Shown: positions 1 to 4,609 of the stretch, piece after piece
How positions within the stretch are numbered: the first letter of the stretch is position 1
How the letters are laid out: every line of letters starts with the position of its first letter
Source of the DNA: an uncultured Clostridium sp.
Lineage (GTDB): Bacteria; Bacillota; Clostridia; TANB77; CAG-508
Reading direction: 5' to 3'
Length of the DNA stretch: 12,865 nucleotides
Assembly: GCA_946545035.1 (NCBI GenBank)
Contig: CAMNND010000025.1
Coordinates: 1 to 12,865 of the forward strand
The notes under the pieces: model-generated
Database searches by the model: none
The model's input: the letters and a program-made list of their open reading frames with translations, nothing else
What the model was told of the DNA's origin: nothing
Translations under genes and position numbers: made by a program

Positions 1-237
1 TTTGATAAAATTTATATTTCTTCAGTTTATGGTGAGCTTAAAAGTGATAAAGTTTTATTTGACCATCCAATAAATGATTACAATATTAAACCGGGAGAAG
101 CGGTATTTGTTGATGACAAAGAGCCATTACTAGATATTGCTGTAGAGAAAGGTTTAGATGTAATGCTTATGGATAGAGGACATAAAGTACATAATTCAAA
201 ATATAAAACAATTCATTGTTTAGGTGATATAGATTAA
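1..237 (+). CDS. HAD-family hydrolase, C-terminal fragment
   Basis: This frame is open from the first base and ends at TAA 235-237, giving the last 78 residues of a protein whose start lies outside the window. The stretch PGEAVFVDDKEPLLDIA (from about residue 32 of the fragment) is the last HAD motif, with the acidic pair D38-D39 that in this superfamily coordinates Mg2+. It is followed by the typical 'A.EKGLDVMLMDRG' strand, where family members read the index of the next Rossmann strand. HAD enzymes are mostly cytosolic phosphatases that act through an aspartyl-phosphate. The nucleophile Asp and the cap domain are not in view, so the substrate cannot be named. The following gene starts 67 nt downstream behind its own candidate promoter. 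Confidence 0.8.
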   Translation, partial: FDKIYISSVYGELKSDKVLFDHPINDYNIKPGEAVFVDDKEPLLDIAVEKGLDVMLMDRGHKVHNSKYKTIHCLGDID

Positions 238-265
238 GAAAGTGCTATCATTTTAGCAAATTTCA

Positions 266-274
266 TGATACAAT
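266..274 (+). promoter_or_regulatory. Candidate extended -10 promoter for the HerA-like gene
   Basis: TG at 266-267, one base, then TACAAT at 269-274 forms an extended -10 element in the only gap before the HerA-like gene. No good -35 is seen at 17 nt upstream, which fits an extended -10 promoter. A weak GCTA/TAGC dyad at 244-257 lies just upstream and could be remnant termination of the HAD gene. Moderate to low certainty. Confidence 0.4.
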
Positions 275-304
275 GCAGATAATAAGTATGAAAGGAGCTT
301 TTCT

Positions 305-1873
305 ATGTATATTGATAATAAGATTTTAATCGGAAAAAGCGGAGATGAAGATTTATTTATTGTACCAAGTATGGCAAACAGACATGGGTTAATAACAGGT
401 GCATCTGGAAGCGGAAAAACAATTACTCTAAAAGTAATGGCTGAGAGCTTTTCTAGTATGGGAGTTCCGGTATTTTTAGCAGATATAAAAGGTGATTTGG
501 CAGCAACATGTATGCCTGGTGAAGCAAATGAAAAATTAAATCAAAGACTTGCAAGTCTTGGAATAGAGAATTTCGAATATAAAGGATTTCCTAGTATATT
601 CTGGGATGTATTTGGAAGAAATGGTCATCCAATTAGAACTCCAATTCAAAGCATGGACACAACTATTCTTTCAAGAATGCTTGGTTTAAATGAAACACAG
701 GCTGGGGTTTTAGCTATAGTATTTAGAATTGCTAGAGAAAATAATTATGAAATAATAGATACAAAGGATTTAAGATTAGTACTTCAATATGTTGCAGAGA
801 ATGCAAAAGAATATACTATTCAATATGGTAATGTTGCTTCTCAAAGTATTGGAACAATACAAAGAGCATTGCTTAAACTTGAAGAGCAAGGCGGAGATTA
901 TTTATTTGGAGAGCCTGGAATCGATATAAATGATTTTCTTAAGACAAATTCTAATGGTATGGGAAATATAAATATTTTACATGCAGTTGAACTATATCAA
1001 AAACCAGATTTATATGCTACGTTTTTATTATGGATATTATCAACACTAAACAGCAAATTACCAGAAGTTGGAGATATGGATAAACCTAAAATTGTATTTT
1101 TCTTTGATGAAGCTCATTTATTATTTAACGAGATTCCTAGTGATATGCTTTCAAATGTAATACAAATTGTAAAATTAATTAGATCAAAAGGTGTTGGATT
1201 ATATTTTATATCTCAATCACCAGCTGATATTCCAAATGAGATACTTGCTCAACTTGGAAATAAAGTTCAGCATACATTAAGAGCATATACTCCACAAGAT
1301 CAAAAAGTTATAAGAGCTGTTGCTGATTCATATAGAGCAAATCCAGAATTTAATACTGAAGAAGCAATAATGAGTCTTGGAACTGGTGAAGCAATTGTAT
1401 CATTCTTAAATGAAAGAGGAGAGCCTAACATTGTAAACAAAGGAACAATATTACCACCACAAAGTATGATGGGAGCTCTAGATGATTCTATGAGACTTAT
1501 GATGATTAATAGAAGTGAATTCAAAGGGAAATATGATACTGTTGTAGATAGAGAATCTGCTTATGAAATCATTTCTAAAAATATGCAAGAAGCTCAAGAG
1601 CAAGCAGAGCAAGAAAAAGCACGAATCGAAGAAGAAAAAGCACAAAAAGAAGCAGAAAAAGAAGCTGAGAGAATAAGAAAAGAAGAAGAAAAAGCTAAGA
1701 AAGAGGAAGAGAGAGCTAGAAAAGAAGCTGAAAGAGAGGCTGAAAAACAAAGAAAGAATTCATGGGGATATAAAGTAGAAAAGCAAGCGGGAAGAACAGC
1801 AAATTCAGCATTAAACTCACTAGGAAGAAAAGTTGTAAACGAGTTATTTAAATCTTTCTTTAAGAAAAAATAA
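305..1873 (+). CDS. HerA-like ATPase of the DUF853 (YjgR) family
   Basis: This is a 522-residue P-loop ATPase of the HerA/FtsK branch, close in length to E. coli YjgR. Walker A is GASGSGKT at residues 32-39, right after a short N-terminal strand region. Walker B is the hydrophobic strand ending in DEAH with D268. The segments 'RSKGVGLYFISQSPADIP' and 'LGNKVQHTLRAYTPQD' after Walker B are typical of DUF853 proteins. Residues about 425-485 are an almost uninterrupted Lys/Glu/Ala-rich coiled coil, followed by a basic amphipathic end (FKSFFKKK). The start is ATG 305 with AAAGGAG at 291-297, 7 nt upstream. The family's physiological role is not settled: HerA relatives translocate DNA with NurA-type nucleases, but no nuclease partner is encoded here. 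The gene stands alone between a candidate promoter and a strong terminator. Confidence 0.88.
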   Translation: MYIDNKILIGKSGDEDLFIVPSMANRHGLITGASGSGKTITLKVMAESFSSMGVPVFLADIKGDLAATCMPGEANEKLNQRLASLGIENFEYKGFPSIFWDVFGRNGHPIRTPIQSMDTTILSRMLGLNETQAGVLAIVFRIARENNYEIIDTKDLRLVLQYVAENAKEYTIQYGNVASQSIGTIQRALLKLEEQGGDYLFGEPGIDINDFLKTNSNGMGNINILHAVELYQKPDLYATFLLWILSTLNSKLPEVGDMDKPKIVFFFDEAHLLFNEIPSDMLSNVIQIVKLIRSKGVGLYFISQSPADIPNEILAQLGNKVQHTLRAYTPQDQKVIRAVADSYRANPEFNTEEAIMSLGTGEAIVSFLNERGEPNIVNKGTILPPQSMMGALDDSMRLMMINRSEFKGKYDTVVDRESAYEIISKNMQEAQEQAEQEKARIEEEKAQKEAEKEAERIRKEEEKAKKEEERARKEAEREAEKQRKNSWGYKVEKQAGRTANSALNSLGRKVVNELFKSFFKKK

Positions 1874-1880
1874 TATAGTA

Positions 1881-1913
1881 ATAAGAGCTACTGGAAAGTA
1901 GTTCTTATTTTTT
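1881..1913 (+). terminator. Intrinsic terminator after the HerA-like gene
   Basis: A 12-bp stem (1881-1892 with 1897-1908, one G-U pair) is closed by a GGAA loop at 1893-1896 and runs into a T-tract ending at 1913. It begins 8 nt after the stop codon and separates the HerA-like gene from the GC-richer cassette downstream. Confidence 0.87.
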
Positions 1914-1948
1914 GCTCTATATAAAATTTTAGTTAAAATAAAACATAT

Positions 1949-1977
1949 TTGACTTAACATAAATAAGATGATATAAT
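1949..1977 (+). promoter_or_regulatory. Sigma-A promoter of the GC-rich cassette
   Basis: TTGACT (1949-1954) and TATAAT (1972-1977) are separated by exactly 17 nt, so this is one of the best promoter matches in the window. The predicted transcript start is near 1984, which leaves a leader of about 105 nt before the gene at 2089. The promoter is AT-rich like the host DNA, while the sequence after it is not. Confidence 0.8.
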
Positions 1978-1990
1978 AGCTCTATTCCGT

Positions 1991-2048
1991 GTGGAGAGTT
2001 TAAAACCTGAGTTAAGCAAGTTCTTTCAAGTACTCAGTAAACATCCAC
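1991..2048 (+). promoter_or_regulatory. Structured 5' leader with three nested helices
   Basis: Three complementary arm pairs nest without crossing: GTGGA 1991-1995 with TCCAC 2044-2048, GTTTA 1998-2002 with TAAAC 2038-2042, and CTGAGT 2007-2012 with ACTCAG 2032-2037. The internal loops are GA opposite A, and AAAC opposite nothing. The apical loop of about 19 nt contains two CAAG copies (2017-2020, 2027-2030). It lies in the leader between the predicted transcript start and the ribosome site at 2075-2081. I do not recognise it as a known riboswitch class. It could be a regulatory RNA element, a protein-binding operator in RNA, or an mRNA-stabilising 5' structure. Confidence 0.6.
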
Positions 2049-2088
2049 TTTGTCCCAAGCTAAGTATCAGCCAGAAAGGAGCATAAGT

Positions 2089-2643
2089 ATGGGATTTTTG
2101 GAGGAAATCATCACTAAACGGCCGTCGAAGATGTTTGGTGATGCTAAGATCTACTTCGACAAGGAAGACAAAAAGGTGATCCTGATTGACTATAAGGGCA
2201 CATACACATATCTGATCAGAGATGACAGTAAGGAAAACTCGTATATCCTGAAGACTGAGCTCGGAGATGGTAGATGTGTCGACTGTCCGCTTAAGCCGGA
2301 AAATCTCTGGATTATTCCGGATATCATGACCATCGACAGATCTGAAAAGATTGACCACGTTGATACTGATGATGTGTCGAGATTGCTGTGTAATCTGGTT
2401 TTCGAGGTGTCTAGCTACACGATTCTCGAGGATCCTAAGTTCAAGGGCAGCAGGTTCAGCAACTCGATAGTTAGTGTAATCATGATCAATCCGAAGGGTG
2501 ACGTATATGCTGTTCCGTATCTTGTTGCGGAAGACGTATGCGGATGTGACGGAAATCCGAAGGGTGATGTGATGGGCGAAGCTTTCAAGTTTGCAACGCT
2601 TGGCACACTCCGTAAGGATGGAAGCCTTTTTGTTATGCTGTAA
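2089..2643 (+). CDS. Unrecognised GC-rich orphan protein, 184 aa
   Basis: I do not recognise this protein. The start chosen is ATG 2089 because AAAGGAG at 2075-2081 sits 7 nt upstream; the in-frame TTG at 2050 would place that ribosome site inside the coding region. The product is soluble-looking: no signal peptide, no membrane segment, rich in Asp/Lys and beta-type hydrophobic stretches (KVILIDYKGTYTYLI, SIVSVIMI). It has CVDC and CGCD cysteine pairs that could bind metal, though this is speculative. The hexapeptide NPKGDV occurs twice (residues 134-139 and 156-161). GC is about 44% (105/240 counted at 2101-2340), with frequent AAG, CTG and GAC codons, while neighbours favour AAA, TTA and GAT. 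It has its own promoter, structured leader and 3' hairpin and shares no transcript with its neighbours, so it looks like a horizontally acquired single-gene unit. Confidence 0.75.
   Translation: MGFLEEIITKRPSKMFGDAKIYFDKEDKKVILIDYKGTYTYLIRDDSKENSYILKTELGDGRCVDCPLKPENLWIIPDIMTIDRSEKIDHVDTDDVSRLLCNLVFEVSSYTILEDPKFKGSRFSNSIVSVIMINPKGDVYAVPYLVAEDVCGCDGNPKGDVMGEAFKFATLGTLRKDGSLFVML
2488..2570 (+). repeat. Internal 17-nt direct repeat in the orphan gene
   Basis: AATCCGAAGGGTGAYGT occurs at 2488-2504 and 2554-2570 with one silent difference (C/T). The copies are exactly 66 bp apart and in frame, so both encode NPKGDV. This may reflect a duplicated beta-hairpin turn or a recent internal duplication; the residues between them do not obviously repeat. 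Confidence 0.8.
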
Positions 2644-2647
2644 AAAC

Positions 2648-2679
2648 AGAGCCGTAGATTCGAAAGAGTCTGCGGCTCT
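2648..2679 (+). terminator. GAAA-capped hairpin after the orphan gene
   Basis: A 14-bp stem (2648-2661 with 2666-2679), continuous if G-U pairs are allowed, is capped by a GAAA tetraloop at 2662-2665. It begins 4 nt after the stop codon, where a terminator would sit. It is not followed by a T-tract (the next bases are AGCAGCTCTTATATG), so it may act as a 3' stability hairpin or as a terminator suited to another host. Confidence 0.55.
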
Positions 2680-2747
2680 AGCAGCTCTTATATGTAAAAA
2701 ATGAAGAAAAGGAAGTATTAAATAAATAATAAAAGTAACGACAAAAG

Positions 2748-2774
2748 GACTAAAATACGCTTTAGTTTTATTTG
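2748..2774 (+). terminator. Weak hairpin, possible back-up terminator
   Basis: ACTAAA (2749-2754) and TTTAGT (2761-2766) form a 6-bp AT-rich stem around a six-base loop, followed by TTTTATTT. Energy would be low. It lies inside a longer AT inverted repeat (AAATAAATAATA at 2720-2731, TATTATTTATTT at 2777-2788) and overlaps the next promoter, so termination is only one reading. Confidence 0.3.
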
Positions 2775-2800
2775 ACTATTATTTATTTATTTGTTAAGAT
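2772..2800 (+). promoter_or_regulatory. Sigma-A promoter for yqeK-cdd
   Basis: TTGACT (2772-2777), a 17-nt spacer and TAAGAT (2795-2800) lie 28 nt before the yqeK start. The predicted transcript starts near 2807, giving a short leader that carries the ribosome site AGAAGGGAG at 2812-2820. Confidence 0.7.
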
Positions 2801-2827
2801 TACATCAGTTTAGAAGGGAGATATTAT

Positions 2828-3391
2828 ATGGTTAAATATGAAGATTTATATGAAGATGTTAAGCATATGCTATCTGAAAAAAGATTTAGACATTCTGAAG
2901 GTGTTGTAAAAAGAGCAATTGAATATGCTGAAATCTATAATGCTGATATAGAAATAGTAAAGCTTACGGCTATAGCTCATGATATTGCAAAGGAGTTAAC
3001 TCCTGAAGAAGAGGAAAGCATAATAAAAGAATATAATGTTTTTTTAGATGACTTTGAGAAGGTAAATCATAATTTAGTACATGCAAAGATTGGTGCTGAA
3101 ATATGCAAAAATAAGTATGGCTTTACGGAAGATATGGTAAATAGTATAAAATACCATACAACTGGCAGGGCTGAAATGAGCTTACTTGAAAAAATTATAT
3201 ATCTAGCGGATGCAACAGATGAAAATAGAAAGTATGAATCTGAGTTCTATGTTAACACAATAAAAGAAAACATTGATAAAGGTATGGTAGAGGTTTCTAA
3301 ATGGGTTATCAACCATTTATTAGAAAAAGAAAGACCAATACACATAGATTCAATAAATTGTTATAATTATTATTTGAATAAAATTAATTAA
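2828..3391 (+). CDS. yqeK: YqeK-type HD-domain Ap4A hydrolase
   Basis: This 187-residue protein has the full HD phosphohydrolase pattern of YqeK, the bis(5'-nucleosyl)-tetraphosphatase (symmetrical) that cleaves the alarmone Ap4A into two ADP in Gram-positive bacteria. Visible metal and active-site residues are H22 (FRHSEGV), H51-D52 (AHDIAKE), H85 (HAKIGAE), H110 in the hallmark YHTTGR, and D128 in IIYLADATDENR. Length matches the family. The start is ATG 2828 with a good GGGAG site 8-9 nt upstream. In many Firmicutes yqeK sits with nadD, rsfS and holA; here it is instead followed by cytidine deaminase, whose ribosome site begins on the last base of the yqeK stop codon, so the two are probably co-transcribed and perhaps translationally coupled. 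Confidence 0.92.
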   Translation: MVKYEDLYEDVKHMLSEKRFRHSEGVVKRAIEYAEIYNADIEIVKLTAIAHDIAKELTPEEEESIIKEYNVFLDDFEKVNHNLVHAKIGAEICKNKYGFTEDMVNSIKYHTTGRAEMSLLEKIIYLADATDENRKYESEFYVNTIKENIDKGMVEVSKWVINHLLEKERPIHIDSINCYNYYLNKIN

Positions 3392-3404
3392 AGGAGGTGT
3401 TAGT

Positions 3405-3791
3405 TTGAATGAAGATTTTGAAATAGCTGAAAAAGCTAGAAGTTTTTCTTGCTCACCATATTCTCATTATGCAGTTGGTGCAGCATTAAGAACGAAGAGC
3501 GGAAAAGTATATACAGGATGCAATATTGAAAACAATGGAATTCAAGCAATTTGTGCAGAGCGTACTGCATTTGCTAAAGCATTATCAGAAGGCGAAAAAG
3601 AATTTGAAAGCATAACAGTTCTTGGAGCTCCAGCAGGTGAAAAAGCTGTTGATGAGTGTGTTCCTTGTGGATACTGTAGACAATTTATGAATGAATATGT
3701 CGATGAAGATTTCAAAATATATTCAAGACAAGGTGATGAAGTAAAAGTGTACACAATGAAAGATTTATTACCACATAGCTTTAAATTTTAA
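3405..3791 (+). CDS. cdd: Cytidine deaminase
   Basis: Deaminates cytidine and deoxycytidine to uridine and deoxyuridine in pyrimidine salvage; a cytosolic zinc enzyme, normally a homotetramer of about 130-residue chains, and this one is 128 residues. The zinc ligands are C50, C88 and C91, and the proton-shuttling glutamate is E52, in the signature CAERTA followed by PCGYCRQ. The substrate-binding GCNIEN is at 38-43. The start is TTG 3405: AAGGAGGTG at 3391-3399 lies 5 nt upstream and the nearby ATG at 3409 is out of frame. It lies 13 nt after yqeK. With the uracil permease-Upp gene downstream it supplies a coherent pyrimidine salvage route. Confidence 0.95.
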   Translation: MNEDFEIAEKARSFSCSPYSHYAVGAALRTKSGKVYTGCNIENNGIQAICAERTAFAKALSEGEKEFESITVLGAPAGEKAVDECVPCGYCRQFMNEYVDEDFKIYSRQGDEVKVYTMKDLLPHSFKF

Positions 3792-3806
3792 TTAATATGT
3801 ACTGGA

Positions 3807-3812
3807 TATAAT
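3807..3812 (+). promoter_or_regulatory. Possible -10 element before the lipoprotein gene
   Basis: TATAAT at 3807-3812 lies in the 72-nt gap between cdd and the lipoprotein gene. No convincing -35 is visible (only AT-rich sequence around 3784-3791) and there is no terminator after cdd, so read-through from the yqeK promoter is equally possible. Confidence 0.25.
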
Positions 3813-3863
3813 AAAAAGAGCTAAAAAAATACTAAAAATGAATAATGAAAGGATTTGATAGAT

Positions 3864-4328
3864 ATGAAGAAAAATTTATTAAAAATATTTAGTTTAATGG
3901 TTATTTTATTGGGAGCAATATTTATGCTAACAGGATGTGGAGATAATGATGATTCAGAGTCTTCAAAGAAAAAAGATAAAGACAATGAAGAGGTAATATC
4001 AGTATCTGGAGACAATATTATTACTGGAAAAATGGAAGAAGATGATGGAAATTCAAAAATTGAAATGTCTTTTGATGATAACGATATACTAGAAAAATTA
4101 GTATTTACTTTTAATTTTAATGATGAGGAAGATGCAAAAGAGCTATATGAGTCTTCACAAGAAGAGATTGAAGGAACAAATATTAAAGTAGTAAGAGATG
4201 ATAAAAAAGTTACAATAGCTTTTTCTGCTGAAGATTTTTCTAAGAAATATGGAATTGAAGGAGATAAGCTTGACAAAGAAACAATGAAACAATTTGCTGA
4301 GTATATGGGATATGAATTAGAAGACTAA
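3864..4328 (+). CDS. Small acidic lipoprotein of unknown function
   Basis: The 154-residue product starts with a lipoprotein signal: KK, a hydrophobic core (residues 8-21) and the lipobox LTGC with C25 as the lipidation site. Mature protein would be anchored outside the membrane through C25. A Ser/Asp/Lys-rich flexible linker (about 26-45) precedes a compact domain of about 100 residues with alternating strands and helices (KIEMSFDDNDILEKLVFTFNF, then NIKVVRDDKKVTIAF). I chose ATG 3864 because GAAAGGA at 3847-3853 is 10 nt away; the in-frame TTG at 3855 would be only 1 nt from it. The layout recalls small secreted lipoproteins such as YehR, but I cannot assign a family. Function is unknown; location beside salvage genes may be incidental. 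Confidence 0.8.
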   Translation: MKKNLLKIFSLMVILLGAIFMLTGCGDNDDSESSKKKDKDNEEVISVSGDNIITGKMEEDDGNSKIEMSFDDNDILEKLVFTFNFNDEEDAKELYESSQEEIEGTNIKVVRDDKKVTIAFSAEDFSKKYGIEGDKLDKETMKQFAEYMGYELED

Positions 4329-4355
4329 TTTTGAATAATAAATTTATAAAAAAGT

Positions 4356-4384
4356 GTTGTAATTTAACTTAATATGTTATAAGA
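4356..4384 (+). promoter_or_regulatory. Candidate promoter for the uraA-upp leader
   Basis: TTGTAA (4356-4361), a 17-nt spacer and TAAGAT (4379-4384) use the same -10 as the yqeK promoter. The predicted start is near 4391. A competing -10, TATAAG at 4377-4382, gives a 15-nt spacer. The promoter lies about 220 nt upstream of the fusion gene, leaving room for a regulatory leader. Confidence 0.5.
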
Positions 4385-4420
4385 TGTGAACGATAACAAA
4401 TCGAGGGGAATTATTAAAGT

Positions 4421-4519
4421 ATGAAAACAATAGGATGTAGTAATGAAATAACAAAAGCACCTATTAAAGGAAATTTAAAAAAATTTCCTGTTTTTAATAT
4501 TTTGTTTTTTAAATACTAG
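4421..4519 (+). CDS. Possible 32-codon leader peptide
   Basis: An ATG at 4421 preceded by GAGGGG (4403-4408, 12 nt away, rather far) opens a 32-codon frame ending at TAG 4517-4519. The product would start MKTIGCSNEITK and end in FNILFFKY. The frame passes through the whole first terminator and stops inside the stem of the second, so translation could affect both hairpins. There is no run of a regulatory codon. It may be a chance frame. Confidence 0.2.
   Translation: MKTIGCSNEITKAPIKGNLKKFPVFNILFFKY
4468..4495 (+). terminator. First terminator/attenuator in the uraA-upp leader
   Basis: A 9-bp stem (AGGAAATTT 4468-4476 with AAATTTCCT 4481-4489) around an AAAA loop is followed by GTTTTT and further T-rich sequence to 4510. 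It is AT-rich and moderately stable, which would suit conditional termination. Confidence 0.7.
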
Positions 4520-4544
4520 AATTAACATTTCTAGTATTTTTTTT
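4511..4544 (+). terminator. Second, stronger terminator in the leader
   Basis: An uninterrupted 11-bp stem (4511-4521 with 4529-4539), a 7-nt loop and a run of T to 4544. It lies only 15 nt after the first hairpin and 66 nt before the fusion gene, so transcripts that reach uraA-upp from upstream must pass both. Confidence 0.85.
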
Positions 4545-4609
4545 GTGCAAATTCCTTAGAAAAGTTAAATTTTTGTATGAAGCATTTGCTTCGGAAAGGA
4601 TGAAAGAAA

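Larger units (their letters stand above)
4391..4609 (+). promoter_or_regulatory. Long leader of uraA-upp, probable attenuation control
   Basis: Between the predicted transcript start and the fusion gene the RNA can form: a small 5' hairpin (CGAT 4391-4394, ATCG 4400-4403); a stem AATAGG 4429-4434 with CCTATT 4460-4465, extendable by three pairs (4436-4438 with 4457-4459) across a bulged A; then two terminators (4468-4495, 4511-4544); and a small hairpin (about 4579-4592) just before the ribosome site. AGGGGAATT at 4404-4412 can pair, with two G-U pairs and one mismatch, with the 3' arm of the first terminator (4481-4489), which would make it an antiterminator. I see no canonical PyrR-binding loop and no known aptamer. 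An alternative is that this is an independent small RNA ended by the terminators. Confidence 0.5.

Noticed and set aside
1478..1750. Minus-strand frame coding a Phe/Ser/Leu-rich protein
   Set aside because: It is the reverse complement of the Lys/Glu-rich coiled-coil codons (GAA/AAA) of the HerA-like gene; no ribosome site or promoter.
305..1873. HerA-like ATPase as part of a phage-defence pair (HerA with Sir2, NurA or DUF4297)
   Set aside because: No nuclease or effector gene lies beside it; neighbours are a HAD hydrolase and a terminator, and the sequence fits the housekeeping DUF853/YjgR branch better.
1991..2048. Leader structure as an integron attC site
   Set aside because: The conserved RYYYAAC and GTTRRRY boxes are not found at the ends and there is no integron integrase or cassette series.
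2026..2358. Minus-strand frame of 110 codons over the orphan gene start
   Set aside because: It overlaps a + strand gene that has a consensus promoter and ribosome site, and has no such signals of its own.
1914..2700. Short repeats of GCTCT around the orphan cassette as insertion target-site duplications
   Set aside because: Copies near 1914, 1979 and 2684 are only 5-7 bp and not placed symmetrically at the borders; no integrase or transposase is present.
3821..4276. Minus-strand Ser-rich frame of 151 codons
   Set aside because: It is antisense to the lipoprotein gene, which has a clear signal peptide and lipobox; Ser/Phe richness is an artefact of reversed Asp/Glu/Lys codons.
4391..4467. 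PyrR-binding site or known purine/PreQ1 riboswitch upstream of uraA-upp
   Set aside because: The AAATCGAGGGG stretch only loosely resembles the PyrR loop and lacks its hairpin; no conserved purine or PreQ1 aptamer core could be matched by eye.
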